Shown one piece after another: positions 18,120 through 28,245 of a stretch of 28,245 bases of DNA. The stretch comes from Chara braunii (lineage: Eukaryota > Streptophyta > Charophyceae > Charales > Characeae): contig BFEA01000012.1 of the NCBI GenBank assembly GCA_003427395.1, positions 616,116 through 644,360 of the forward strand. The letters run 5' to 3'. The translations under genes were made by a program, and so were the position numbers. The notes beneath the pieces are model-generated. The model was not told the DNA's origin and did no database searches. It saw nothing but the letters and a program-made list of their open reading frames with translations. Positions within the stretch are counted from its first letter, which is position 1. Each line of letters opens with the position of its first letter.

Positions 18120-18975
18120 AGGATCGGCCACCTCGCACCATCTCCATTCCCCATCCTCTTCTCCCATCCGCCATAGCTATCCACCTCGCACCATCTCCCT
18201 CCTCCACCTTCTTCACCCATCCGCCATAGTCATCCGCCTCACACCATCTCCCTCCTCCATCTCCTTCACCCATCCACCACAGCCATCCACCTTACACCAT
18301 CTTCCTCCTCCATCCTCTTCACCCATCCACCATAGCCATCCACCTCACACCATCTCCCTCCTCCATCTTCTTCACCCATCCACCATAGTCATCCACCTCG
18401 CACCATCTCCCTCCTCCATCTTCTTCACCCATCCACCATAGCCATCCTCCTCACACCATCTCCCTTCTGCATCTTCTTCACCCATCCACCATAGTCGTCC
18501 ACCTCACACCATCTCTCTACCCATCTTCTTCACCCATCCACCACAACCATCCATCTCACACCATCTCCCTCCTCCATCTTTTTCACTCATCCACCATAGC
18601 CATCCACCTCACACCATCTCCCTCCTCCATCTCCTTCACCTATCCACCATAGTTATCCACCTCACTCCATCTCCCTCCTCCATCTTCTTCAGCCATCCGC
18701 CATAGCCATCCACCTCACACCGTCTCCTTCCTGCATCTTCTTCACTCATCCACCTTAGTCATCCACCTCACACCATCTCCCTCCTTCATTTCCTTCCCCC
18801 ATCCGCCATAGCCATCCAACTCACACCATCTCCCACCTCCATCTCCTTCACCCATCCACCATAGTCAACCACCTCGCACCATCTTCTCCGCCAGCTCCTT
18901 CACCCATCCCCTGTAGCCAACCACCTCGTACCATCTCCCTCCTCCGTCTTCCTCAACCATCCTCCATATCCAACC
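18120..18975 (+). repeat. 53-bp minisatellite, about 16 copies
   Basis: CCATAG-type sequence recurs at 18171, 18224, 18277, 18330 and 18383 and onwards, an exact 53-bp period at the start. Typical parts are CATCCACCATAGCCATCCAC, CTCACACCATCTCCCTCCTC and CATCTTCTTCACC. The plus strand is almost free of G, giving strong strand asymmetry. Divergence rises towards both ends. Confidence 0.95.
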
Positions 18976-19112
18976 GCCGCACTCCCCCTTCCCACGTCAC
19001 CTTGTCCACCAACCCAAGGTCATGACTTACGGGCCACAAAGAAGCAAGATGTAGAAAGAAGACCTTGGGTAGGACGGTAGGACAAGTAGGTGGCAAATTG
19101 ACTAGGAGTAGG

Positions 19113-19114
<2 letters not shown>

Positions 19115-19198
<84 letters not shown>

Positions 19199-19217
19199 GT
19201 CTTTCTTTCTCTCTCTT

Positions 19218-19286
<69 letters not shown>
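19115..19286. repeat. (CT)n microsatellite with CTTT interruptions
   Basis: Long pure CT tracts are separated by short CTTT and one GTCTTT interruption near 19200. Poly-Leu/Ser and poly-Arg/Glu frames across it are artefacts. Confidence 0.95.
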
Positions 19287-19290
<4 letters not shown>

Positions 19291-19946
19291 GCTCCCCCCT
19301 CCCCTATCGTCTTTCTCCCTCTTCTCTCATGCCTTTCTTCTCCTTTCACCGTCTTCCTTTCCCCTTCGTCATCTCTCTCTCACGCTCTAAATGCCTTAAC
19401 TTTACCCCGTCCTCCCCACCCCTCTTGGCATATAACTAACCTTCCCTCAATCATGTGTTATATTATCAGGGAACGAACGGTGAAAGGAACCTGCTCTCAC
19501 TTGGTGGAGAAAGTGGGCAAGGGGAGGGTTGACGGTCCCTTGTGCCGCCAAGAAGGAAAGGGAGAAGACGCTTGAGTAATTGAAAGAGGACAAGTTCGAA
19601 AAAAATACTAGAGAGAATTGGTACTTTTGTCAAGGTCAGATTGACTCAACCGTCACCCCGCCTGGATGACTAAGGGAAGAGATTGGCCTGGATTGAGAAA
19701 AGGAAAAGGAAAGCACAAAGGGTTAAGGAAAACGAACTTAGGCTTGTGGGAGGGATTATGTGTTGACCCCTGGCGAGGGATGCTTTGTATAAATTGTGTT
19801 GAATGTGCAGGTAAGTAGCCAAAAGAGACATTGAGCGGGAATGAGTCACAGGAATGTCGGGCGGCAAAGAGGAAGTGGGAATAAGGACAAACAGGTTGTG
19901 GAATTAACTCTTGACCTTGAATAATTGTTTGTGGATGTTTGTGTAA
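19287..19946. other. No gene supported
   Basis: Unique-looking, purine-rich from about 19440. A 168-codon minus-strand frame (19653-20159) appears open through composition and lacks any family motif. Confidence 0.4.
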
Positions 19947-20285
19947 AACAAAGTCAGCTATAGAAAACTTCAAAGATATAAGGCGGCCAAGAAGGCCGCC
20001 GAGACTAAAAAGAAAGATTTGGGTATGTATGATGGATGGGGCCCCGAAAAGACTAAGGGGCGTATAAGACAAATGCGAAGGCTGGACAAAGGAAGGACAG
20101 GCATGATGTATGTCATAACAAAAGTCGCGCGAAGGTTGACCGAGGAGGGAAGTGGCCAAGACCCTAGGGAGGCGTTGGGAGACTGCAGGACATGGATTCG
20201 CGGGCCCGAGCCAAAGGGTAGCGGCGGTCTCGGCAAGGCTATAAAGACTCTCCGCTTAGTGAATGCATGCGTGACCCAAGGATAA
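19947..20285 (+). pseudogene. Open frame rich in Lys/Arg, possible old LINE fragment
   Basis: The frame is open after a TAA at 19944 and ends at a TAA at 20283. It reads about 112 residues and contains YKAAKKAAETKKKDLGMYDG followed by a basic segment (RIRQMRRLDKGR). This is loosely like the basic linker between endonuclease and reverse transcriptase in some LINE proteins (runs such as AKKAVAEAK...YEDLY), but the likeness is weak and no catalytic motif follows. It has no ATG near its start (an internal TTG or ATG would be needed). It may be chance. Confidence 0.2.
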
Positions 20286-21033
20286 CGCTTGACCTACGCA
20301 TAAAAGAGGAAAGACTTTCAATAACCCCCTTGACTGCTTGAGCATTGGAATGAGCAATTGCGTGATAACACTTAAAAGCATCAAGAAACATCGAGATTAA
20401 CGGAAAGGTTTGACGAGTCTACCATCCGGTGAGAGAGCGAAGCTACATCCCCAATGTCAAAGCTCTCTCGCAAGATGGCCCACCCCCATCCATCTTGAAA
20501 CACTAGGTGGGGGTGCCCCTATGACGAACGCTCCACGCTATGAGAATGAGACTGAGCGGAGCTGAGCCAACTGGGACCCGCTGCGGGGTCGACCCAGGCT
20601 CGAAAGTCTATCAGGTTACGATCCTACAACGTGCATGACTCCGTAGCGCAGATCGGGCAACCCTTGCAGTTCCCCTGAAAAACAGTGTTCGACTTTCGTC
20701 AACTTTGGGTTTGTGATCATTGACATTTCCTTTCGCCCTTATTTTGTCCTACTATTGTTTAATGACTTGACCGTTACTCCTTATTGGCCCAGCTACAGAG
20801 AGGATTGCACGATTGTACCCCTCCAACTCCAATTCTGAGCTTTGTGGAACTCGTCGTTGGACGCTCCTTCATATTTGGGATCCCTCGTACACCCCAGCAC
20901 TGTGTTAACCGGGGAAGAGACGCTGTAGAGTACGGAATGATGTTTAGTGATTGTCACTTGGTATTGTTTTTCGATCATAACCAAAACTGCACGCACTCAC
21001 TTTTTACTAAAATCCTTAGCACATCCTCGTTGG
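20286..21033. other. No gene supported
   Basis: A pair of short boxes (TAGCGCAGATCGG near 20645 and GTTCGACTTTC near 20692) resembles tRNA A and B boxes, but no cloverleaf forms. Nothing else is recognised. Confidence 0.4.
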
Positions 21034-21183
21034 TTTTTTTTTTTTTTTTTTTTTTTTTAAGCCCTTATGTAAACCCTCTATCCCAATGGTGGTAAGAGAA
21101 CCATCAGGATTGAGGGTTTCTCTGTCGCGCTGCTCCATCTATTGGTGGGGAGCGGCACATGCTGGAAACCGGTCCAGCGTCCC
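21034..21183 (-). mobile_element. SINE-like element, copy E
   Basis: Minus strand; T-run at 21034-21058 and head ending at 21183 (GGTCCAGCGTCCC on the plus strand, with one C missing in ACCGG). The tail-side hairpin is the longest of the family: 21071-21090 pairs with 21100-21119 at 17 of 20 positions (AAACCCTC...ATGGT) around GGTAAGAGA. No target duplication could be found, so the 5' limit is set at the head. Confidence 0.7.
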
Positions 21184-21831
21184 TTGAACAGCATAATGAT
21201 CACAAATGGTTGAACCTCTTCAACTGTGTAAAGAGCCGCCTAATAAATCCTAGAAATCCAAGCTTCCCTATTATATCCAAATGTTGTCCTTGCTTTCTTA
21301 ATGTTTTTCTATTTACCCTCCCCTAAGCCAAGCCACAATCCATAGTGGTGACCCACAACTATTCTATTTGAAGATCCTCTTCTCTCGCTTCTTAGAAACA
21401 TTCAATCAAGATTTGGATCATCATGCTCATACCACGATGTAGGAACTATAGCTAATGAAGAAGAGGGAAAAGGGTCTGGAAAATCTTCCATAGGGCGCAA
21501 AGGCAAGGTTGGATCCCCCAATGGTCAGTCTTCGTATACCAAACGGTAGTTTGTGCAAATTTCTTCGTCTTCCTTTTTTTCCACTCCTATCCATACAACC
21601 TTTCCTAGTTTCCCCCCTGGCATTGACTTAAGTTATGAATATGTTTGAGAATTTCATTTTTACTCGGCTACCAAAGTAGTCCGGGGTCAGTTGCCCGGCC
21701 GGGCCAAAAAAATAAATGAATAAAAATAATTTTTTTTTTTTTATATTTTATATTTTATTTTTAATGCAGTGAAGAATTTCAATGTCAACCTGAGGCAAAA
21801 GTTATTCGATTTATTTTTCTGCATAATATAG
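21184..21831. other. No gene seen; AT-rich towards the LINE end
   Basis: T-rich and A-rich runs near 21730-21840 precede the LINE poly(A) tail. No frames of note. Confidence 0.45.
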
Positions 21832-21924
21832 TTTTTTTTTCATTTTTTTTTTTTTTTTTTGGGGGGGGGGACCCTTGATCCTTGCACGTGCTGGTCACCT
21901 GGGACCCGGGCGTCCCAACTGGTA

Positions 21925-24900
21925 GCCTAGATTTTTTATTGATGTTGAATTTTTTCTTTCGTCTGTTCCCATTTGGAAGATATATCCAATTGAATTTGTT
22001 GTTTAATTAAGTTTGTGAATTCTAGTCCGTCAAGACTTCCTCATTCATACGTACACCTTCTCTTCCAAATACTCCAAAGGACTGCTATTCTTCCTAGAAT
22101 GAATATGTTTTGAGTAAACTCATCTTAGGGCTCTGTGGTCCAGGTTTCTAATAGTATTGACCTCCAACCCCATGGTGATGAAGTGATTCTCTGGTTGTTT
22201 CCAATGCGATCCCACCATCTCCATAACCAAACAGCTGTCGAGCACTGCATAAAAACATGTTCAATCATTTCTGGAATCAATTTGGAAGAAAGACTAACCT
22301 GCAGAACTTACACCAGAGAGTTGCTAATCCTTTTTGTTTCATCGAAGTTCTATCTATCAACCAATCATTGGTAGGGAGACATTTGAGTTCAATTTCCAAT
22401 TGAAGGGAGACCACCTTAGTTGTTTTTTTTTTAATGTCTTTGAACCATTTGATTGGCTAAGATCCTTCTTACTTAGATTTAAATGCTTAATTCATCTGGT
22501 TAGCACCCTATCTCTAAGGTTGATTTTTGATCTTAGCATCCTGTAAGTAGATTTTACCGTTAAAAAACGAAGAGTTCGGTTGTAGTTATTTTCTTTACTG
22601 TCTTGGTTATTCCAGGTCCAGTATATTGGATCAAGATCCAAATGAGAGACGGGAGTAGAGGGTCTGAAGACCAATAACGAATTTTTCTTTTGCAATACGC
22701 GAATTCTAAAGAATTGGTCATCTTTAACCCATTGGATCTTTTCCTATTGGTTTGGGATAACTGAATTTTCTTGTGCTAGATCAAATAAAGTCAGGAGAAT
22801 ATCCCCGTTTTTGGATATGACTAAGATGTTGCCAATTACATTCATATGATCTTTGATTGTTACCAGTCATTTATTTTGAATTTATGTCAATTTCGCAGGA
22901 CGAGGAATTATTCTAAGGGACTCAAAGTTTTCCTAGGTATGGTGGCAATATCTCAGTTGGTCTTGTAGATCCAATGTTGTCTTCCAATAATTGTTTATTG
23001 GATTTCATACGTTTTTTATTCTTAATAATCCTTTTCTTATCCAACCTTTCCACTGAGAGTCCATACATTGAAGAACATTTCCTTACGAGTCTCTGATCCA
23101 TCTGTTATTAAAAATGGGTTGTTGACACACTTCCTCCCATCTTTCTGACGCTAATTTATCTGTTAGATGTAGTCTCCTCCATGTTTTAAGTAGAGTGATA
23201 AAAAATAAATCCTTACACAAGTCACTTTATGCTGTCTGTCGATTTGATGGTATTTGATTATTGCGTTCCTTAGTGTTTTCCCTTAGGAGAGACCAGTCAC
23301 GATTTTTTATCCACATTAATGGGTCAATTCTTTCTGGCGTAGGGGGAGCTAACCTCCTAATATTTTCCCATGCAAGAGCACTCCATGGGGTTTGAGGATT
23401 AAGGAGCAGACGCTTGATCAATTGAATGGAAAGAGTTGATGCTTGAGCGACTGAATCTATAATACCCAACCCTCCTCTGGATTTTGGTTGGATCACTGAT
23501 TGTCAAGCAACACGATCAATGACATTTTGATATTCATGGTTACCTCTGCAAAGAAAAACTCTTAATTGTGGTTGGAGTACTTTAAGAGTCGCTTTACATA
23601 GAGCCCATATTGCTGACTTATACCATATTGAAGCTAAGATAACGTTGTTGATGGCTAATGTTCGTCCTATTAGTGAGGTGTGTTTATTTTTTCACAATTC
23701 CAATTTTGTTTGGGTTTGTTGAACAATTTCATTCATTGTTAGTTTTATGTTTGTCTTCTGCTGTTATGGAGATTCCTAACACTCTGATGGGTTAATTTTT
23801 AGGCAGTCATTTAACTCTAGGTTGTTCTGGAGGTCTCACACCTTGGTGGTGGATCCACCATTCCAGTGTTTTGCTACCCCAGTTAACCTTCATGTCGATA
23901 AAAAGCAGAAATGTTCTATCAATTTCTGTATTTCTAATAAATTTTCATGGGATGCATATACCATTAATGACATATCATCCGCAAAGAGAGAACACAATGG
24001 AATAGTAAGTTCTGGAATAAATGTGATTTGAATTTTTGTGATATTTTTATGTACTCGTAAATTGGTTGCAAGAGCTTCCATAATAATGACAAAGAAGAAT
24101 GGGGCAATGAGATTTTCTTGTCTTACTGATCTATATAGTGGAATGAGTAGAGTTACATTACCTTTTACCATTACCTTGGTTGTTGCTTTCATGTGTAAAA
24201 TTTTGATCCACCTTTGGAAACATGGGTCAAAATGAAGTTTTTCAAGATTCTTATCCAGAAAGAACCAATCTACATTATCATAAGTTTTTTCAAAATCAAT
24301 GAAAATGAAGGTTGCACTGTCCTTTGACTGACATGTCATCTTTATGAATTCATTAATTAGAAGAACATTGTCTTGCATATTCCTATCTGATATAAATTAA
24401 GTTTGTGCTAGCAAGGTTATAGGCCGATAGTTTCTGTTGTTAGCCTTTTCACTTTTCTTGTAGAGAAAGGTTAATACCCCTTGTCCTACAAATTCACCCA
24501 TGACCCCTGAAAAACAATCAATGTCATGATGGTAAAAATCCATTAAATCTTAAAAAAATTGGTGTCACATTGATTCTCAGAATTCTTTGGGTAAGCCATA
24601 TATACAAGGAGTTTTTTCTTCCTTTATTAACATTAGAATTTTTCAAATTTAATCTTGGGACATTATTTTTTTTTACATTTCCTTTTGCTCGTCTGATAAT
24701 GATTTAATGAAAGGAAACAAAAAACTATAAATTTCAGTGTTACGTTGATCTTGGGGGATGTTCTCGTTTTCAGACTTGAAGAGATCTTTGAAGAATTCTC
24801 TAGCTGTTTTAGTGATGGTTGCAGTCGAGGTAGCTCACGGTACATCTTTGTTGTTAGGATCAACCAGGACTTCAATGACGGTAATGCCTGTTCTGACTCG

Positions 24901-26118
24901 CGCCATAGCAAAGAAACGTGCATCCATCGCCCCTTCCATGTGATTACTTTTAAGTTTCCCTCTAATCCTCAGTCCTTGCCATCGATACTCCATGTGAGTC
25001 AGCAGTTGTCCCTCTACTTCTTGAATTTCCTTAGCGAGACACTCCAACTGCTTTTGGTCTTCTGAGTCTGTTTTCATTTGTTGTAATTCCTGGATTCTGT
25101 TATGGAGTTGTGTTTCTTTTGAATGCATTTGCGCCGCTAATAATTTAGAATATTCATTGCATTTACGACCTAGAAAGGCTAGGCGGTTGTTGAACCAACG
25201 AATGTTATCATTTATCCTAGGCCTCTGCAATTTCGAGAAATCTCAAACATCGTGGAGGTATTGTCTAAAGGTATTATTTTTAAGATGGAAGGTGTTGAGT
25301 TTATAATACTTTTTACTTTGATCTGGCTTCTTGAGAAACGAGAAGACCGTCACACACATCACATGATCTAGACCTGGATAAGGAGTACATAAAAAAAAAT
25401 CAGCAAACTAAAGTGCTCCTTGTAATTCTTCTGATACTAAAATAAGATTTATTCTGAATTTAGTGGATTGTCTGAGTTGGGTTCTTCTGAAGCGTGTAAA
25501 TGTTCTTGATAATGGATTGAGTCTGCGAAATGAATCAAAAACATTAAATGTATGACAAATGTTAACTATAATTATTTCATCTGTTTCCACATAGCCTGGG
25601 CATGGGGAGGGGATACGCCAACGATCCAGATGTCTATCCGGAGTCGCATTGAAGTCACCTGCTATGATCATCGGGATACCAACCGGGAGGCGAAAAAGAA
25701 GAGATTCAAAAAATGTTTGACGGTCTCCCATATCGTTAGGTTCATAAACACAGAGAATATTGATGACTTCCAATTCCATCATGGCTAGAATAAAGACCTA
25801 TCTCCCTTTTAAAGGATCGGCCTCCCAGTATAGGGTTTCTACTTTAGATCCTGGCGATATCCACATTGCTACTCCAACACTTCCTGGTCTAGGGGCATGT
25901 GCCTTGTATGCTGTGTGTGGCCATAATTCCTTATGATTATGATGATGAGAGTCTATATTCATGAGATGAGTTTCTTGAATACAAATGACATTTGGCCATT
26001 CTTTGCCATCTATTCCTTTGAACTGATCGTACATGGTTTGTTTTTTGCTATGTTTGGCTGAAGCCAATCCATTGACATTGCGGGATCTAAGGTCCAAATC
26101 AGCATTTCTCTTGAGCAG
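21925..26118 (-). pseudogene. LINE ORF2: endonuclease, reverse transcriptase and CCHC region, broken
   Basis: Makes cDNA from element RNA at a nicked chromosomal site in intact relatives. Endonuclease motifs visible: NVNGL, CIQETHL, YEPN, GDFNATPD, a DSFRRLNP...FT block, RINLILVS (usual ID changed to IN) and GLDHV in place of SDH (26097 to about 25340). A linker with AREFFKDLFKSENENI follows (about 24800). Reverse transcriptase: FIDFEKTYDNVDW (motif A), SVRQENLIAP (usual GVRQG altered) and FADDM (motif C), 24378-23890; then PKSRGGLGIID (about 23490). The end carries LPTNDWL, WCKFC and EHVFMQC. Most segments share one frame, interrupted by stops at 25798, 25408, 25243, 24835 and 23890 among others, plus a frameshift near 22270. 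Decay is thus mainly by substitution. Confidence 0.9.
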
Positions 26119-26251
26119 TTTTCATACTCTATGCTTATTGTATAAGGCATCAATTAACCTAATTCCTTCCAGTTTTCATTCATGGTCTTATTAATAACTG
26201 CTCATTAGAGACTAAGATTAAGATCAAAGGAAGACTGTTCGTGTGAAGTTT

Positions 26252-27243
26252 TCACCATGCCGACCAGGACCCCATATCTAAGATTCCTCCAACTTCCAAA
26301 GTTCCATGCCTGAGAAGTCTGACAAGGAGGGTGGTGACATCAGTTTCTGACCAGAACATACTAGCCTTAATTTTCAGTTGTTGGAGTTCCTTGAGTATCT
26401 TGACTCCCATCCACCTCAGATCTACATTTTTGTCTCTTTTAATTTTAGGTAAACATCTCGTTCCGCAATTCTTTGTGGATCCGTTATCAACTGCTCTTTG
26501 ACATATTTAATAATATCCTTCTTAAGTAGAGTTTCCCCAACCTTCACCTCCGTTAAAGTGGACAGGGAGAGGAAGGAGGAATTTCTACCTAGAACTGTTA
26601 CCTCGCCATGCACAGCTCCAGGGGGCTCTGACAAACCGACTTCCCAGTTCCCTCCTTCGAATCTGACTGAGAGAACAACTATTCTTATTTTTTAGGGTGG
26701 GGAATCAGTTTGCTCGTTTTTCAATCTCAGTCTCAATTTTTGTCTCTTACTAGTAACTTTCAGCGACAGTGAAGTAGTGAGGGGGGACTTTTCACTGCAA
26801 CTTTGTATTAGCTCTGTTGTTCGAGAAGTCTGTAATTCATCAGGAGGGGGGGGATCGTGTTCTTTGCAGAGATATGCCTGAACTGTTCTCCACATATTCT
26901 GCAAATCTTGAGTAAAGTCAATTATATCACCAATATCTTGATTTTGTCCCTCCTTTGCTTGATTCTCAGGGTAGTCATCCCACTCAATTAGGGACGAGGT
27001 CCTTCGAGGACGAATGTCTGGACCAGGGAGCAAAAGGAACTTCCTTTCACCAGTTAGCTGAGACACTACTTCTTTTAGTCTAATACCTTCTCGTCCCCCC
27101 CCCCCCCCCCCTGTAGATGTGGCTGCATATAGGTAGTTACCAACGAACTCATTCAGAGCATACTGTGGACTGCTATGTCGACCCGTGACTACATACTCTG
27201 AAGTTTGCATCAGCCTGCATTCAGAATGTTTGTCTGCTTCCAA
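26252..27243 (-). pseudogene. LINE ORF1-like region, broken
   Basis: Lies upstream of ORF2 in the position of L1 ORF1, whose product binds the element RNA. I do not recognise a domain. The first part (27243-26692) is open for 183 codons and includes a glycine run encoded by a C17 tract at 27095-27111. A TAA follows at 26692. The same frame then resumes to a TAG at 26422. At that point a one-base shift in a short A-run moves the open frame, which continues as DLRWMGVKILKELQQLKIKA to a TGA at 26252. The apparent start codon at 27243 is not certain. Confidence 0.6.
27095..27111. repeat. C17 homopolymer
   Basis: A single-base run inside LINE ORF1. Its length is likely to be misread or variable, so the ORF1 frame 5' of it cannot be trusted. 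Confidence 0.9.
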
Positions 27244-28182
27244 CGATTCAGATTATCTTTCCTTCTCTCCTTATTTCCCCCGTCAATCTCTCCCTCAAAT
27301 GATTCCATTTTATTTGATCGAGTCTCACTATCCTCTTGATGTGCTGCTGTACAACATTTGCTCCCCTGATTGATTGACTGTGTGCTCTCCAATGAAGAGC
27401 AATGTGAACTTTTATTGTCCAATAGAGGAGCTTTGGCAAAGAACGTAAGAGTGCCGCGAAAGGTGGACTCCGAGGCGCAGCACATGGAACATAAAAGAAA
27501 AATGTGACCCCACATGCCCTACTTCTGCGGGACTTTACCTAACCGAGCGGCACTATCTTGTGGCGTGCCAGGACCCAATGAATGGTCTGCACATAAAAAA
27601 AAGAAGAAAAAAAAAGAAAAACACAAGGGCACCTTCTTTCACGGTGCAGGGTACAGGGCTGGCGCCTTCTGATTTTCGAAAGAACTACAAGTCCTCCAAT
27701 CGCGCTCGCACTGCCAGGTACTATGCTGTTTCCACTTCTCCAAAAAAAAAACAGGGCCACCTCCGGCTCTCGTGGAAAGAAGTGGGATCCCAAAATTTAC
27801 CAAAAAGTGCCTTGCCTATTAGAAGTGGGACTCAGACCCTTAGTGGATAAAAGTCAACATGTGGCTCACCCCCACCACCGCACTCACCACTTCCCACGGA
27901 GAGGACCCACTTGAGGGTGACATCGGTTCCTTTCCACTTTTTTGCATTGATTCCAATGGCAGCTCATGCACCGTACCCTCTTTCAAGGAAAACAGCTTGA
28001 AGCTTTTGGAAAAAGAAAACAGGAGGTTCTTTTGTCTGAACAGCATTGCCTGTTCACCCTGCAGGATTGGTCCAAGGAAAGGTATAGCCAGTGGAATACA
28101 AGTGGAATTCAAGCCTTAGGGCAGAATTTCAGCTTGAAATTCCTTTCAGTAAAACTTACAAAATAAGCACCAGTGTAGCTGA

Positions 28183-28184
<2 letters not shown>
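27244..28184. other. Right flank, no gene supported
   Basis: May include the LINE 5' leader (minus-strand frames at 27248-27515 are unrecognised). An A-rich tract lies at 27593-27626. Overlapping frames of about 90 codons on both strands at 27840-28119 match nothing I know. Confidence 0.4.

Positions 28185-28245
<61 letters not shown>
28185..28245 (-). repeat. Terminal T-run of at least 61 bases
   Basis: The window ends inside this run. By comparison with the other T-runs it may be the poly(A) tail of a minus-strand retroelement lying beyond the window. Confidence 0.6.

Larger units (their letters stand above)
21832..27243 (-). mobile_element. L1-type LINE, nearly full coding length, inactive
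   Basis: A non-LTR retrotransposon on the minus strand. In reading order it holds an ORF1-like region, an apurinic endonuclease, a reverse transcriptase, a C-terminal CCHC-type knuckle region, a short 3' part and a poly(A) tail (T at 21832-21840 and 21843-21860, preceded by a G10/C10 run). This order is the L1 layout. Many in-frame stops and a few frameshifts make it inactive. The 5' end is not defined: sequence right of 27243 may belong to its leader. No target-site duplication matching GCATAATATAG next to the tail was found. Confidence 0.9.

Noticed and set aside
19020-19439. Frames with RERERE or SLSLSL
   Set aside because: Translation of the (CT)n tract on either strand.
19653-20159. 168-codon minus-strand frame
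   Set aside because: No motif, and the plus strand there is purine-rich, which removes stops from the minus strand by composition.
20639-20710. tRNA-like sequence with A-box and B-box resemblance
   Set aside because: D, anticodon and T stems do not pair, so neither a tRNA nor a clear tRNA-derived SINE head can be supported.

Overview
This 28.2 kb window looks like repeat-dominated nuclear DNA from a large, repeat-rich eukaryotic genome. The signs are a decayed L1-type non-LTR retrotransposon, poly(A)-tailed SINE-like insertions (one with a perfect 14-bp target-site duplication), a Harbinger/Tourist-like MITE, several satellite and minisatellite arrays, GT..AG intron signals, and long homopolymers. 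A streptophyte alga or plant is a plausible host, but nothing in the sequence settles the species. I found no bacterial, CRISPR, rRNA or convincing tRNA feature. No complete protein-coding gene of the host can be supported, only a few weak exon candidates.

Layout. 1-500: degenerate ~240-bp repeats with ambiguous bases. 750-874: five 25-bp repeats. 1280-3440: GC-rich hairpins, three copies of a TTGTAG...CTACAA module in both orientations, and a near-perfect palindrome (3032-3418). 3764-4468: Harbinger-like MITE with TTA duplications. 4611-9345: four members of a SINE-like family, a GA microsatellite and weak exon candidates. 9750-13600: purine-rich DNA with short repeats and a ~161-bp periodic repeat carrying small hairpins; a 160-base N gap lies inside it. 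13596-13852: intron-like segment. 13925-17345: three consecutive, apparently related satellite arrays (154-172, 92 and 91 bp). 17635-17744: three back-to-back hairpins. 18120-18975: 53-bp minisatellite, then (CT)n. 21034-21183: a fifth SINE-like copy. 21832-27243: the L1-like element on the minus strand. The window ends in a run of T.

The most interesting signal is a recurring hairpin in the SINE-like copies. The stem sequence differs completely between copies while pairing is kept, but the 12-nt loop (plus strand T-G-A/G-TAAGAGCAT) is conserved. A sixth instance lies outside any recognisable copy, at 13216-13250. A second, independent stem-variable and loop-conserved hairpin recurs in the ~161-bp repeat at 10.6-12.2 kb. 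Both suggest selection on, or templated renewal of, RNA or DNA structure within repeats. I could not test either by alignment, so they are leads and not established systems.
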